Source of the DNA: an uncultured Nocardioides sp.
GTDB lineage: Bacteria > Actinomycetota > Actinomycetes > Propionibacteriales > Nocardioidaceae
Direction: 5' to 3'
DNA: 64,000 bases
Assembly (NCBI RefSeq): GCF_947488515.1
Contig: NZ_CANKZF010000001.1
Span: 1,984,001-2,048,000 of the forward strand
Both the position numbers and the translations under genes were made by a program. A model generated the notes under the pieces. The model made no database searches. It saw nothing but the letters and a program-made list of their open reading frames with translations, and was not told the origin of the DNA. This document shows, piece by piece, positions 63,831 to 64,000 of the stretch. Numbering within the stretch: the stretch's first letter is position 1; every line of letters starts with the position of its first letter.

Positions 63831-64000
63831 TCAGGCCTCGCCGGCGTGCCCCCGGAGCAGGTCGCCGAACGGCGTCACGTCGGCCGCGACCTGCGTGCCG
63901 GACGTACGCCGCGGGCGCGCCGCGAGGTCGGGGGCGAACCCGCCGACGCCGTAGCCGCCCTGGCTGAGCACCAGCGCGGCGAGCTCGGCCGCGGCGCGGG
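63831..64000 (-). CDS. C-terminal end of an unidentified protein (partial)
   Basis: The last 56 codons of a leftward gene whose start lies beyond the right edge: AAELAALVLSQGGYGVGG... then FGDLLRGHAGEA and stop. Ala/Leu/Arg-rich and high in GC3, so probably coding. Too little to identify. Confidence 0.45.
   Translation of the reverse strand, partial: RAAAELAALVLSQGGYGVGGFAPDLAARPRRTSGTQVAADVTPFGDLLRGHAGEA

Overview
The window is very GC-rich (estimated by eye, not computed), uses many GTG starts and has densely packed genes with 4-bp stop/start overlaps. It reads as an actinobacterial chromosome. DUF222-type HNH, ESX-type, PadR, DUF998, YceI and CebR-type modules point to a Nocardioides-like member of the Propionibacteriales. 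The genus is an inference. I found no rRNA, tRNA or CRISPR array.

Layout. 1-4.3 kb: a cello-oligosaccharide-type ABC operon (binding lipoprotein, two permeases, GH1 glucosidase running off the left edge). Its promoter is bracketed by two operators matching the Streptomyces CebR box. 4.3-12.3 kb: acyl-CoA and lipid catabolism (Baeyer-Villiger-type monooxygenase, glutamine amidotransferase, alpha-methylacyl-CoA racemase-like protein, PadR regulator, 2,4-dienoyl-CoA reductase, acyl-CoA ligase), with an elaborate dyad at 7.8 kb. 12.3-15.8 kb: DDAH, a nucleotidyltransferase, a SOUL protein and an HNH protein. 15.8-21.9 kb: an accessory island with a complete tyrosine recombinase, two Ltp-repeat proteins (the fold of phage superinfection-exclusion lipoproteins), a BLIP-like protein, two other surface or secreted proteins and an MFS transporter remnant.

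22-27.3 kb: housekeeping and small genes (hydrolase, quinone-type oxidoreductase, FabH, DUF998, two tiny proteins, a secreted protein, a C39-like peptidase). 27.3-34 kb: UGDH facing an operon of three glycosyltransferases and a sulfotransferase, with a 31-bp-period repeat array in between. 34-36.2 kb: a three-gene ESX-type substrate module. 36.3-42.7 kb: DUF3592, a second GH1, pirin, an alkyl-DHAP-synthase-like oxidase divergent from TetR-GlpD. 42.9-49 kb: GlmS, small proteins, YceI, a second repeat array, a DEAD-box helicase and a double-GNAT protein. 49-51.7 kb: three response regulators without a kinase. 51.8-54.5 kb: a zinc-ribbon SDR, an SRPBCC protein and a HIT-like protein.

54.6-62.1 kb: a tight five-gene operon, SWIM zinc finger / DUF5691 / MoxR AAA+ ATPase / DUF5682 / vWA. 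It resembles the E. coli yehLMPQ set and the proposed vWA-MoxR ternary systems. The right end holds a membrane protein, a VOC protein, a PRC-barrel protein and a truncated gene.

The items I would check first are the five-gene MoxR-vWA operon, the two convergent-gene repeat arrays (28.5 and 46.1 kb) built on the same plan from unrelated words, and the Ltp/integrase island.
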